In this document: piece by piece, positions 33,401 to 44,676 of the stretch
How the letters are laid out: each line of letters starts with the position of its first letter
Numbering within the stretch: position 1 is the stretch's first letter
Position numbers and translations under genes: made by a program
Notes under the pieces: model-generated
Told to the model about the DNA's origin: nothing
The model's database searches: none
Seen by the model: the letters and a program-made list of their open reading frames with translations, nothing else
Source of the DNA: Lucinisca nassula
Lineage: Eukaryota; Mollusca; Bivalvia; Lucinida; Lucinidae
Direction: 5' to 3'
Length of the DNA stretch: 64,000 nt
Assembly: GCA_963580285.1 (NCBI GenBank)
Contig: OY757012.1
Location: 172,257,994 to 172,321,993 of the forward strand

Positions 33401-33469
33401 CTGTATTATCTAAGCAGCGACTTTGTAGCTGCAATGCGCAGGTTGATTTGCACCATTAATCTTGGCAAC

Positions 33470-34384
33470 GTAATATGGTCACCTACATAAATCCTGCCAC
33501 TCATGCCCATGGGGTCAGAATTGACCACGCCCCTCAGCCCCATTGACTTATAATGAAAAAAAAAAATTGTTAAAAATCTAATTCACTGAAACCATGAAGC
33601 CCATAGCTTAGATATTTACTATCTAGTAACGTGAAATAGTTTCCTACATAAATCCTGCCAACAATGCCTCTGGGGCCAAAATTAGCCATGCCCCTGGGCT
33701 CATTAGCGCAAATAGACTACTACTGGAAAAATAATAAAAAAAGGTCTTATCTGAATCCACAAGGCCCAAACCTCAGATATTTAGTATGTAGCAATGTAAA
33801 GTGGTCCCCTACATGAATCTTGCCAATCAGGCCCATGGGGTCCAACTTGGTCACGCCCCGGGGCTTCTTAGCTCCAACAGAAGTATCATGGAAAAAGAAG
33901 TTAAAAATGTTCTTGTCTGAAACTATAGAGCCCATAGCTTAGATATTTTGGCTGGAACAACGTAAAATGACCATCTACAAAAGTCCTGCCAACCATGCCC
34001 TTGTGGTCAAAATTGGCCATGCCTTGAAGCTCGTTAGCTCCTATTGACTTATAATGGAAAACAAAAATTTAAAAACGTCTTCTCTGAAACCATAAAATAA
34101 GATTTTGGGATCATAAGTCTTTAAGCTTGGCTATTTCATATGTAACAATGCTAACTGATCACATATATAAATTCTGCCAATAATGACCCTGGGCTCCAAG
34201 TTGTCAACTACTAGGGCTCATTAGCTCCCACTTAACTTATAATAAAAAGTAACTTTTAATCTTCTTCTCTGAAACCATAAGGTCCATCAGTAAGTAGCAA
34301 CATTAAGTGGTCACCTATATTAGTTCTACCAACCATGCCCCTAGGGTCTAAATTGACTAAACCATGGGACCCATTAACTCCGAT
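33470..34384 (+). repeat. Tandem array, ~165 bp unit
   Basis: About six units, each with 'CCTACATAAATCCTGCCAA', 'ATGCCC(C)TGGGGTC', 'TTAGCTCC' and 'AACCATAAGGCCCATAGCTTAGATATT'. Unit starts at about 33482, 33650, 33808, 33975, 34162 and 34318. The array resumes after a PLE insertion at 35360. Confidence 0.8.
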
Positions 34385-34448
34385 TGAGGCCTCTGTGGTG
34401 TAGTGGTTATGCTTTGCGCCTGATAAACCAGAGATCCAAGAATAGGCC
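34385..34448 (+). repeat. tRNA-SINE head fragment
   Basis: 'TGTGGTGTAGTGGTTATGC' (box A type) and 'AACCAGAGATCC'. Truncated next to the PLE fragment. Confidence 0.5.
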
Positions 34449-34462
34449 ATGGGCTTCCGGAT

Positions 34463-35265
34463 GAGTCTATTTTATGGTGACTTAGTATATAAATTCAGAA
34501 AAATGTATAACCGCAATGACTTCAGCACCCAATTTCGTAAAATCATTCTTCGATATAAAGGGATTGGGTACAGCATGGGTGTTATGCGGCAGACTGCGTG
34601 CATGGTGGTTGGCCCAGTCACGGTTGGCAACTTTGCTTCCCTCTTTAATTGCACGCCGGTGGGTCAGGCCTCAGATTCTATGACGGCTCCAACGTAAAGG
34701 CTTATTGAGAATTAGAGAGATAATGTTGGTTGGTGCCTGATGCTCTGTCTCTGGTCGGGCTCATCGGAGTCTAACTGTTGGTTTTCTTTTGCTCCAGCAT
34801 TTCAGTTGTTTCTTGTTGTCGAGTCCTCACCGTTGTCTCACCTCTGTGGTTCTTTGATTTTTGTGTTCACGGAGATGTTGCACTGATGAGTTAGGAGGCC
34901 TTCATGCGGACTGAACAAATTATTTGTCTAAATCGCGACGGAAGTAAGGGCGAGGATTGTGGCCACGTTAAATCGATTTAAGCCCCCCAGTGGAAATCTT
35001 CCACTGACCGTTCCAATGCGGCTCTTCTGCGGCGATTTATTTATGTTGTTGTTTGTTACTTACTGTGTGTATCACTTGTGTCTTTTAATTTTAGATGGCC
35101 ATATGGCCATTTTGTGGGGAAGTAACTGTCCTTATGGCCTTCCTTTGTTTAGGTTTCCATTATGGTCTGGTCGCTTAATGTTTGTATTTCTTTCCCTTTG
35201 GTGTCTTTTATGGGTTGAGTAAGTTAATTGTATCAATTCCTGATCTTTGTTTTACTTCTACTTTA
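34463..35265 (+). pseudogene. PLE 3' copy (C-terminus plus pseudo-LTR) inserted in the array
   Basis: Starts 'TTTTATGGTGACTTAG' and matches 31016-31821 closely, without the 11 bp insertion: the C-terminal frame is intact at 34449-34697. Contains the hammerhead-like fold (CTGATGA at 34883-34889). The array units on each side show it interrupted the satellite. Confidence 0.9.
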
Positions 35266-35359
35266 AACTGAGGTCCTGTTTTCGTATCACCTAAGCCGTT
35301 AGTGGAATGTAAAACTAAAACATTCACTCATTAGCTCGTGTATACTAAAAATAAAAAAA

Positions 35360-35610
35360 TAACTTAAAAAAATCTTCTTCTGAAACTATAAGGCCCTGAG
35401 ATTAGATATTCAGGATTGTCGCAATTTCAAAGGGTCACCCACATAAATCCTGCCAGCCATGCCTATGGCGTCCAACTTGGCCACATCCTTTGGCTCATTA
35501 ACTCCTATTGATTTATAGTTGGACGAACTTAAAAAAATAGTCTGCACTGAAACCATGAGACAAACAGCTTACTACAATTTTACTCCGGTGAGCGGTTAGG
35601 CTCATTGAGC
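35360..35610 (+). repeat. Remainder of the ~165 bp array
   Basis: 'GAAACTATAAGGCCCTGAG', 'CCCACATAAATCCTGCCAG' and 'TCATTAACTCCTATTGATT' repeat the unit landmarks. Confidence 0.75.
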
Positions 35611-35904
35611 CTCTTGTTTTTAGTTACGATTGGCCTTCCAGTTTAATGTTTATCATGTTGGTGAATCTGATTCTTTCCCTCATTATGTATATTGCTCCCT
35701 TTTTAGTTTGGTTTTGATATTCAGAGTCACTACCTGTTTAGGAAAGATGCTGCTGACTCGGTTTACCTGCGGTCCATTTTGTTTACTGTCGCCACTACAT
35801 GTTTCCACTTCTTTCTCTAGTAATATTGTGGGAAGAATTTGGGATCCGATTCAATAAGTTTCTGACCGTTTCTCGTTTTAATTTTCAAATTGCACGATCA
35901 GAAC

Positions 35905-36480
35905 ATGAACCTCAAAATTGCCTTTGTTGAAGTTACCAAAGCATTTAACACAGTCAGATGTGAGAGCTAGATGGACGGGTGGATGCTTGGATGCATAGAT
36001 AGATAGATGCGAGTTTTCTGATCCATTTGCTGTGACAAATGGAGGAAAGCAAGGCTGTGTAGTAGCCTAAACACTGTTCAACATTATGTTCTCTGCCATG
36101 CTAGCAGAAGCACATGCTTTTCATAATTGTAATAATAGCATACCTATTAGGTATCGCTTTAACGGGACTTTTTGTCGACCTTAGAAGGTTGCAAGACAAA
36201 TCCGAGGTTTAGACAGAGGTGCGTGATTAGTTCCTCTTTGCAGATGACAAGGCATTAGGTGCTCCAACAGACGAGAAGTTGCAAAATTATCTGACTCCTG
36301 TGACAGGTATGACCCCAAAATCTACATCTCAAAGACTGAGTTGGCCTATCAACTAGTACCTGACAAGCCTTACAAGGATCCAACCGTCCTAGTAAAAGGT
36401 AAAAAACTGCAAGTGGTAAACAAGTTCACCTAACTGGATAAAGCACTGTCGAGGGTTGTGGACAGTGCTGCTGCTGATCA
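35905..36480 (+). pseudogene. Degraded LINE reverse transcriptase fragment
   Basis: Frame-disrupted reading gives 'VTKAFNTV' (palm A type), 'VTNGGKQGCV' (palm B type), 'LFADDKAL' (FADD catalytic motif at about 36237-36258) and 'KTELAYQLVPDKPY...GKKLQVVNKFT', the order and spacing of a non-LTR retrotransposon RT. Many stops and frameshifts, so it is dead. Confidence 0.75.
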
Positions 36481-36649
36481 TGATGATTTCGTGTTTAACG
36501 CCGCGTCAACCCTCTTTGTGGGCCATAAGTGTCAGTCGGTTGATGATAACAAGATAGGTAGAATTATGAGCTTATTAAAAGTAAAAAAAGGTCAGAATGA
36601 TAATCATAAAAATCTAAGAAAAATTAAATCTTATGAAAAAGTCCAATTT

Positions 36650-37480
36650 CTTTTAAGAATAAAATAATATCAACAACAGGTACAGCTTGAAACAATTGTT
36701 GCAAACTGTCAGCTTTGAAGTATAATTACGGGACGGTGAAAAGTCAACACAGTCAAATAAGATATGTTGAACAGTAAAAGGCCGATCACAGCCTACACAA
36801 GAAGGTATGGCCAATGCGCAGTCGCGTTAATACTACATCCTCTTTCCTGGAAGACTGGAGGAGAACACTTTGTTCCCACGCCAGGTTTAATGGCATGGAG
36901 CTTGTTATCTATTGCACAGTCCCATTCGCCTTGCCATTCCGCCAAGATGTGTCTGTTGATAAATGGTTTAAAATTATTAGAAGGTTTTTTAAAAACAGAC
37001 TGATCAGGATTGAGCGATTCCTTTGCTTCCTTGTCAGCACACTCACTGCCGACAATGCCAATATGGCTCGGAAGCCAACAAAACAACAATTGATGAGTTT
37101 TAGACAATTTCGTGTTTTTGATCAATTTTTGTATTTGAAGATTTTTGGATGATGAATGGTCTAAAGCCTTAAGCACAGAAAGTGAATCAGAAAGTGTAAG
37201 TGTTTTTTGAATTGTTGAAGAACTGATAATATCTAAAGCTGGGTCTATTGCTTTGGCTTCAGTTGTAAAAATAGATGAACCATCTGGAAGGCGCAAGGTT
37301 TGATGCGTATCTGTAGAAACATACGCACAACCAACTTTATCTCCTTGCTTGGAACCATTAGAATAGACTTGCTGGAAATCATTATAACGTGACTGCAGTA
37401 CCTGTAAGTTTTGTTTGAGAAGTACTGGATTTGATTCGGACTTTTTGCCATAATGTAAGTCAAACAGAATAGAAGGTTTT
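36650..37480 (-). pseudogene. LINE 3' fragment with RNase H domain
   Basis: Reading the minus strand from 37480, 'VYSNGSKQGDKVGCAYV' (first RNase H Asp replaced by Asn), 'TEAKAIDPAL' (Glu motif), 'LSDSLSVLKAL' (Asp) and 'WLPSHIGIVGSECADKEAK' (His/Asp motif) define an RNase H of the Jockey/CR1/I-type LINEs. 'GCDRPFTVQHILFDC', the zinc-knuckle-like C-terminus, follows. Two frameshifts, near 37290 and 36830. The SINE-A at 37490 sits at its upstream side. Confidence 0.85.
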
Positions 37481-37489
37481 TTAATACAG

Positions 37490-37790
37490 TTTTTGTTTGT
37501 TCGATTTTTGGTTTAACGTCCCCGTCAACACTGCATAGGTCATTTTGGAGACACTGCTTCCAATTTTTCGGGAATTTTAACCGACATTGAGATGAAATGA
37601 CATCTCAAGCCCTGTCGCTCAATGAAACCAGAAGAGTTTATAAGCATGGACGGGCCGACTCGCACCGCTTTGACTTGGCAGGCTTAGATTCCCTAAGCGG
37701 TTTACCAGTACTCGTGTGCGGGTCGATTTCAGCTCTGCGTGGAAGCATCATGCATCCCATATATTTCTTCAAGCCCCTTTGGGAAGTAGG
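37490..37790 (-). repeat. SINE-A copy (full length)
   Basis: From 'TTTTTGGTTTAACGTCCCC' to 'TATTTCTTCAAGCCCCTTTGG'. Joined directly to a PLE copy at 37803. Confidence 0.85.
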
Positions 37791-37802
37791 ATGGAACTCC
37801 GG

Positions 37803-38727
37803 CGGTTATTGGTACCATAAACTACGCAAAGCCTTTTCAAAATTTTATAGACGCCATTCTGATTTAATTTCAAAATTCAATATTGGACTTAAATCTCTTC
37901 TGCAACAAGGTCTATCGGAACCCGAATTTTATGGTGACTTAGTATATAAATTCAGAAAAATATATAACCGCAATGACTTCAGCACCCAATTTCGTAAAAT
38001 CATTCTTCGATATAAAAAGATTGGGTACAACATGGATGTTATACGACAGACTGCATGCATGGTAGTTAACCCAATTACGGTTGGCAACTTTGCTTCCCTC
38101 TTTAATTGCACGCCGGTGGATTAGGCCTCAGATTCTATGACGGTTCCAACGTAAAGGCTTATTGAGAATTAGAGAGATCTAATTCAAGGTAATGTTGGTT
38201 GGTGCCTGATGCTCTGTCTCTGGTTGGGCCCATCGGAGTCTAACTGTTGGTTTTCTTTTGCTCCAGCATTTCAGTGGTTTCTTGCTGTCGAGTCCTCACC
38301 GTTGTCTCACCTCTGTGGTTCTTTGATTATTTGTGTTCACGGAGATGTTGCACTGATGAGTTAGAAGGCCTTCATGCGGACTGAACAAATTATTTGTCTA
38401 AATCGCGACGGAAGTAAGGGCGAGGATTGTGGCCACGTAAAATCGATTTAAGCCCCCCCCCCCCCCCCCCCCGCCAGTGGAAATCTTTCCACTGACCGCT
38501 CCAAGGGGGTTCTTCTGAGGCGGTTAATTAATGTTGATGTTTGTTACTTGCTGTGTATATCACATGGCCATTTTGTGGGAAAGTAACTGTCCTTATGGCC
38601 TTCCTTTGTTTAGGTTTCCATTATGATCTGGTCGCTTAATGTTTGTGTTTCTTTCCCTTTGGTGTCTTTGATAGGTGGAGTAAGTTAATTGTATCGATTC
38701 CTGATCTTTGTTTTACTTCTACTTTTC
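37803..38727 (+). pseudogene. PLE 3' copy (thumb to pseudo-LTR)
   Basis: Starts 'GGTTATTGGTACCATAAAC', matching 30893 onward. Encodes the thumb and C-terminus in one frame to 38124 (premature TAG next to 'TPVD'). A C-run at 38452-38472 and a ~25 bp deletion at about 38562 mark the pseudo-LTR. The hammerhead-like CTGATGA is at 38353-38359. Confidence 0.9.
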
Positions 38728-38736
38728 ATGTTTTTA

Positions 38737-40041
38737 TGCTCCCGAAGAATTTCGGGGGAGTCCGTGCGTCAGTGTGTCCGTGCGTTCGTCCCGATCCACA
38801 CGAATTCGCAGACACTACTGGTCGGATTTCAATGAAACTTCATGGGAGTTTTAAGTATTGAAGGTGAATGTGCATATCACCTGCGTGTTTTGGTTTGATG
38901 GTTTTTCCAAGATTTATGGCCCTTTGGTGAATTCTGCATGAATTGATAGGGTAGTGTTCGTATCCACGCGAATTCTAAGCAACTACTTGCAGAAATTCAA
39001 CGAAACTTTAATGGAATCTTTAGCAGCAATAGGGGATGCGCATATGATATGTGCTATTTGGTTAGATGATATGTCACAAAGTTATGGTACTTTGTTTAAA
39101 GATGCAGTGTAAGGTCACTATGGCTATTTTTAGAAAACTTTGTCATCAATCTGGTGCCTACATTTATTGATGGATTTTAATATAACTTTATACAAATGTT
39201 GGGTATGATACAGCTTGAGTATGTTCGACTTTCAGGGTTCTGGGCTCAAGGTCAAGGTCACGGTGGCTATTTTTAGAATAACTTTATTTTCGCTCTAGTG
39301 CCTACATTTATTGATGGATTTTAATATAATTTCCCACAAATGTTGAGTTTGATAATATCTCGAGCAAGTTCAACTTTCAGGGTCCTGGGCTCAAGGTCAA
39401 GGTCATTGCGGCTATTTATTGAAAAACACTTTGTCATCGCTCATGCGTCATTTCCTGATGGATTTTGATATAACTTCAAGCAACTGTTTGGTATAATAAT
39501 AACTAGAGCAAGTTCATATTTCAGGATCCCGGGGTCAAGGTCAAGGTCACTGTGGTTATTTTTTAAAAAAAAACTTTGTCATCGCTCTACTGCCTACATT
39601 TACTGATGGATTTTAATATAATTTCACACAAATGTTGGGTCTAATATCTCGAGCAAGTTTGACTTCAAGGTCCTGTGCTCAAGGTCAAAGTCACTGAGGC
39701 TATTTTTAGTAAAAACGTTCTCACGCTCTAGCGTCGTTATTTGCTGATGGATTTTAATTTAACTTCATACAAATATTGGGTATGATAATATCTCGAGCAA
39801 GTTTGACTTTCAGGGTCCTGGGCTCAAGGTCAAGGTCACTGTAGCTATTTATAGAAAAACGTTGTCATCGCTCTAGCGTCGTCATTTGCTGATGGATTTT
39901 AGTATAACTTCACACAAATGTTGGGTATTATAATACTATCTCGAGCAAGTTAGACTTTCAGGATCCTGGGCTCAAGGTAAAGGTCACTGTGGCTATTTTT
40001 AGAAAAAAACTTTGTCATTGCTCTAGTGCCTACATTTATCG

Positions 40042-40086
<45 letters not shown>

Positions 40087-41153
40087 GTAATCGACCTTAT
40101 TTATAGAAGGTAACACATTTAGTACAATTACTAATCGTCCATGTGGCCCTCTTTTCCTGGATAGGAACCAGTACCAAGCAATGTGGATAAAGTGTTTTGC
40201 TCAAGGAAACAACACGTGGCTCTTGCGAGGATCGAACCGGCTACCTCTCGATCTCAATTTCGATGCTTTACCACTGTACCACAGCGCTCGAATAGATGGA
40301 TTTTAATATAATTTCACACAAATGTTGGGTATGATAATATCTCGAGCAAGTTAGACTTCTAGGTCCAGGGCTCAAGGTCACTGCGGCTATTTTTAGAAAC
40401 AAAAACTTGTAATCGCCCTAGCGTCGTCATTTGCTAATGGTTTGAACATAACTTCACACAAATGTTGGGTATGATAATATCTCGAGCAAGTTCGACTTTC
40501 AGGGTCCTGGGCTCAAGGGCAAGGTCACCGCGCCTTTTTTAGAAAAAAAAAAACTTGCTGGAGACATAAATCTTTCCAACTGTAAACGGAGTTCCATTGC
40601 ACACAGCCTTTCATTATCAACTTCTCATCATTCTGATATGACTGAAATACTGCTAAAAAGGATGAAAATTCGCAAGTCATCCATCTGCATTAGAGGTGCA
40701 GATAAAGTGGATCAAAGTGAAAGAAGCTAGTCTTGGCAGATGGTCAAAACGACCTTTTTTGACAGTCAAGGGAATAGGATAAGATCCATTTTCGAGCCCG
40801 TCTGCTATTTTATATGCATGTAAAGGCACTCAATATGGAACCATACCTGGAGGATTGCCTCTGTGTACGAGAGTAAGTTTTCAATAATTTGTATTAAACA
40901 GTTTTACCAAATTAATAAAGCTAAACTATCACCCATGATCTTGGGGTATGGTATCCGTTCCTGAAGACACTTCCTTTCATTCATTCCGACTTTTGTGTTG
41001 CTGATGTTTGGATTACAGTGCCATCAGATAAACTAATCTGTCCACCGACAGGTTTTGTTATACTACATTTTGAAGTACAATGAGTTTACACAGTATACCG
41101 CTCTTTAACTAGGATATTGTTTCCTGTTCCGACTATTGTAGCTTCGGGGAGCA
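38737..41153 (+). mobile_element. TIR element with internal ~150 bp tandem repeats (copy 1)
   Basis: Begins with a 'TGCTCCCGAAGAATTTCGGG' terminal hairpin and ends 'AGCTTCGGGGAGCA', so the outer ends are inverted. The middle has about nine to ten units, each with 'AGGGTCCTGGGCTCAAGGTC', 'GTCATCGCTCTAGCG', 'GATGGATTTTAATATAA' and 'AATGTTGGGTATGATAAT'. A unique 3' region (40560-41153) contains 'CCATACCTGGAGGATTGCC'. An inverted second copy at 52514-54970 has the same order. No transposase found; superfamily unknown. Confidence 0.8.
40044..40290 (-). mobile_element. tRNA-derived SINE with (ATT)n tail inside the array
   Basis: Minus strand: tRNA-like head 'GTGGTACAGTGGTAAAGCA' and box B 'GGTTCGATCC' (about 40290-40225), a central 'TTGTTTCCTTGAGCAAAAC' domain, 3' end 'CTATAAATAAGGTCGATTAC' and a (TTA)n tail (40044-40090). 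Further pieces of the same SINE are at 1143 and 31902. Confidence 0.85.
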
Positions 41154-41179
41154 AACTGTCACGTGACTTCCGGTGATAC

Positions 41180-41576
41180 AGAAACATTACACTTTTAAAT
41201 GATTGAAATTGTCCCTTAGAACGCCATTGCGGAAACAACCAATGCGTTACCATAAATGCGTTACCATAAATATAATGTTCTTCTAACAAAACATATGGCT
41301 GAAAATGACGGTGCAAAAGTTTGACATTGTTCCCTACCTCTGCCCAGAATACGGACCGCGCCTACACATTTGAACAGTATCACTGCGCGAGGCTGTTCCA
41401 ACGAGTACCCACAATCTGCACGCCAAAGCAGAGACACGGGAAAATGAGTGCACCAACGTCATATTAGCCATATGTTTTGTTAGAAGAACATTATATTTAT
41501 GGTAACGCATTGGTTGTTTCCGCAATGGCGTTCTAAGGGACAATTTCAATCATTTAAAAGTGTAATGTTTCTGTAT
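41180..41576. repeat. Inverted repeat, ~115 bp arms, ~165 bp spacer
   Basis: 41180-41302 and 41466-41576 are reverse complements over 'CATATGTTTTGTTAGAAGAAC', 'ATGGTAACGCATTGGTTG', 'CGCAATGGCGTTCTAAGG' and 'TTAAAAGTGTAATGTTTC'. The left arm has a 15 bp tandem duplication ('ATGCGTTACCATAA'). Confidence 0.85.
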
Positions 41577-42270
41577 TTTATTTGTACTTTGCTTAAGTGT
41601 AATAGTTTTGTCTTAAATGTAGTAAGCTTTGGTGCACTGAGGTTATATCAGTCCCACCACGTGTATTCGGCCGCAACGTCGTGACGTCAAATTGACGTTG
41701 ACGTCATGACCGTTGACGTCGAATATACGTTGACATAACGCTCGCTTGCCCGCTCCTAGTGATCTGTTATGCAGGTTTCCCGTGCAATGAGGGGTGGCTT
41801 TCATTTATCGCATTTGTCAAAGGTCAAATTATCTTGAAAGTTTCACAACCCCCCACTTGCGCGGGCATGGCATCACACATCAGGGAGAGAATTTGAAAAG
41901 TTGAGGTAAGCAGAGATTATTATGAGATGTTCGTTAATTTCAGACATCTACAAGGGCTTTGTGATCTACCGATGGCCTGTGGCCCGTAGTAGCATCTAAT
42001 CTACTACTTCGTCAAGCAAAGAGGGTGTTCCATACTTGACGTAGAGTCAGAAAAAAAACGAATCTAACATGAAGGACGTATCTCCAACATGAAGGTCGCA
42101 TACAGTCGTATGAAGGACGTATACATGCGTCGTGTATAATTGCAGAGATCTCCTTCAACGTGCAGAGTTAAAAAAAAAATGAACACATATATTCCATTCC
42201 TGAAACGGGAACAGATAAGGAATTTACTTATTGCTCCTAAGAGCATTATGCGCATGGCCATACGTAACTG
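41577..42270. other. Unassigned, with a short palindrome-rich stretch
   Basis: 41660-41735 contains repeated 'GACGTCA/TGACGTC' words like the foldback element at 48854-49006. 42066-42130 has short 'CATGAAGGACGTAT' repeats. No gene. Confidence 0.4.
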
Positions 42271-42390
42271 TTGTTTTCCATAAGTGTGAGTGTGTTGTGT
42301 ACTGTTTTATTGAAGTGACGTTGTAAATAAATATTTGTGTTACTTGGACCTTGTTCTTTCTCGATTAGACCACCCCTCGCCTATCTTGAC

Positions 42391-43755
42391 GCACGCTGCC
42401 TTTGGGTGTGTGTGAGGCTGAACTGAGACACAGGCCAGCTCAACCGCCCACTCACCGGAAGCCACGTGACATTGATATCAGAAGTGGGATTGGCTAGAAT
42501 AGCCCAGGTAGAGAAGGAAAGCGAATTAGAGCTGTCTTAATTGGCCCATGAGAAGGAAATAGCGGAGTTGAACATAAGGTTAGAACGCGAACGTTTGACG
42601 GCAAACGTTAAAATCGCGCATGAACAGACTGAGAAAGCAGCGCGGGCTAAGGATCCTAAGTTGCCTTACTTTGACGAGGCAAAGGATAAGATGGATAGTT
42701 ACATTTAGCGGTTTGAGAAATACGCGACCGCGAATAAGTGCGAAACAGATCGTTGGGCTATAAATTTGAGTGCATTATTAAAAGGCCGTGCCCTGGAAGT
42801 TTATGATAGGCTCTCAAATGAAGATGCAAATGATTGTGTTAAGCTCAAAGGGGCATAGCTGAAAAACGTTGACATGACTGAAAGAGGTTTCCGGAAAAAG
42901 TTTCGTTACGAGAGACCGGTTAAGAGTGAAACTTTTATACAGTTCAGTGGCAGACTGAGAAGTTATTTTGAAAAGTTGTTGTCCTTTGGTAATGTTACGA
43001 AATCATATGACGCAGTCTGTGATTTTATGGCAAGGGATCATTTTTGGACGGTTTCGGACCTGCACACAACTAAACACATGTTCTTGATGGAAGTTACGTC
43101 TGTCAAATCAGACAGATCCTGTTAAGAAGGCGTATTTTCTAACCAACTAACCTTCTTGAACCCTCTGTTATTCTCTGCTGGCTGGCCTATGCGGTTCTCC
43201 ATACAGGTGACGTGTCGATCAGGCGACCCGACTTTGGCGAGCTATTGTGGCAAGGCCATCGCATGATCGTATACGTGTACTGACACATCCATATATAAGT
43301 AACTGACCGCTCAACATCGGGTGTGGTACATTATTTCCAGGCCGATGTTGCAGTATCGAGCATAGGCCGATAGCAGTGAGTAAAATGATTTTTATTTATT
43401 ATATTTGATTCTTAGATGCAGCGCTATTCTTGCTTGTCAGTATCCTTCTTGTGTTAATATTGCCATTTCTTTTCCCTGTACAGCACATAAGGGGCACCTT
43501 AGTTTTGGGAAGAGAAGAAATGGAACTTAAGCGCTGGATCTATTGCTTACATGGATCGCCATCTATTGTAAGGGTAGATAATTTTGGCGATTTATGTACC
43601 GTTCATAGTAGGGGCAGATAATTGCGTTAGGATTAAAAGTTACCGTGTATGACGCCGTTTGTTCATAGGGCACGCACGCTGCCTTTGGGTGTGTGTGAGG
43701 CTGAACTGAGCCACAGCCCAGCTCAACCTCACACTCACCGGAAGTCACGAGACAC
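42391..43755 (+). mobile_element. Remnant LTR retrotransposon (internally deleted)
   Basis: An ~85 bp direct repeat, 'CACGCACGCTGCCTTTGGG' to 'ACTCACCGGAAG(C/T)CACG', lies at 42391-42475 and 43671-43752. These are probably the LTR 3' ends. The first is followed by 'ATTGATATCAGAAGTGGG', the kind of sequence that follows the 5' LTR in some Ty3-type elements. Between them is a gag-like fragment and unassigned sequence. No pol is visible. Confidence 0.65.
42490..43135 (+). pseudogene. Gag-like capsid fragment of a Ty3-type retrotransposon
   Basis: Translates, with stops at about 42537, 42706 and 42856, into an acidic coiled-coil lead, 'KLPYFDEAKDKMDSYI', 'RFEKYATANKCE', 'WAINLSALLKGRALEVYDRL' and 'MTERGFRKKFRYERP', then 'DAVCDFMARDHF'. 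This is the gag/capsid pattern of Ty3/gypsy-like elements. The three stops and loss of downstream sequence make it non-functional. Confidence 0.75.
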
Positions 43756-43764
43756 ATACATCGG

Positions 43765-44035
43765 TTTCACCGATATTCTTGTTGAATGTTTTAATGTCGA
43801 TACCTGAATTTTCTAGCAGTGGTAATATATGTAATTCAAAAGGTTTGATTTCTGTTGATTTAATTTCATACTTATCTATATCTACAAATTAAGATGGAAA
43901 TGAAATTTTGAAAGCCGGGTGAGATGGATTAGCAGCAAGTCTGATAGCATACTGAAGAGAAAGTTTTTCTCTGCGCGAAGTTACAGATGCTCAATACGGG
44001 AGAAGTACGAAAGGCTCCCACAATGCTGAAGAAGC
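43765..44035 (-). pseudogene. LINE fragment (post-RT region)
   Basis: Minus strand reads 'KLSLQYAIRLAANPSHPAF' and 'IKPFELHILPLLENS', typical of the segment between RT and RNase H in LINEs of the type seen at 36650-37480. One TAA interrupts it. Confidence 0.7.
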
Positions 44036-44084
44036 ATATATGCCAGGATTGCCATGGCTAGTGCAGTATTTGTCCGACTATGTC

Positions 44085-44345
44085 GTAGTGTTTGTGATCG
44101 AAATGGAATCAGGGTTTTGTCGCGGTTTATTTCTGTTATAGTCTGTCTTTGAATGTATGTATCGCTCAAGTCTTTGTTTTGTATAGCCAATTGACCATTT
44201 ATGTGGGAAAGTAACTGTCATTTTGGCTTTCCGCTATTGATGTTTCGATTAGGGTCTAATTATTTCTAATGTGCTTATTTTCCTTTGGTGTTTCTGATTG
44301 GGAGGTTTGGGCTAATTGATTCGATTCCTGGTCATTGCGTTCACT
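44085..44345 (+). repeat. PLE 3' tail
   Basis: 'TTGTCGCGGTTTATTTCTG' to 'GGTCATTGCGTTCACTTTTA'. Confidence 0.8.
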
Positions 44346-44530
44346 TTTATTTTGTGACCGTTCCTAGGCGGTTCTTCTGTCGCAGTTTATTTTTGTTATA
44401 GGTCGTCTTTGAATGTGTGTATCGCTTATGTATTTTGTTTTGGATAGCTAATTGGCCATTTTAAGGGAAAGTAACTGTCATCTTGGCTTTCCGCGAGCGA
44501 TGTGTCCATAAGGGTCTAGTTAGTTCGGCT
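44346..44530 (+). repeat. PLE 3' tail, truncated, tandem to the previous one
   Basis: 'GTGACCGTTCCTAGGCGG' to 'AAGGGTCTAGTTAGTTCGG'. Its end is missing. Confidence 0.8.
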
Positions 44531-44676
44531 AAGTAAGTAATAATTCAGCAGGAAGAGGGTTACACAGGTCATTTACACACTGATACTAAGACTTATAAAA
44601 ATATTTTAAGCCTTGATGCATGTTTCCTTATATAAATACTTTGTTCATTAGATATGTTATAGCTACTATACATAAC

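Noticed and set aside
36458..36667. 69 aa plus-strand gene
   Set aside because: It spans the end of a decayed LINE RT and unrelated sequence; no conserved feature.
41499..41684. Duplicate small ORFs (MVTHWLFPQWRS) as a gene pair
   Set aside because: They are the two arms of an inverted repeat, not genes.
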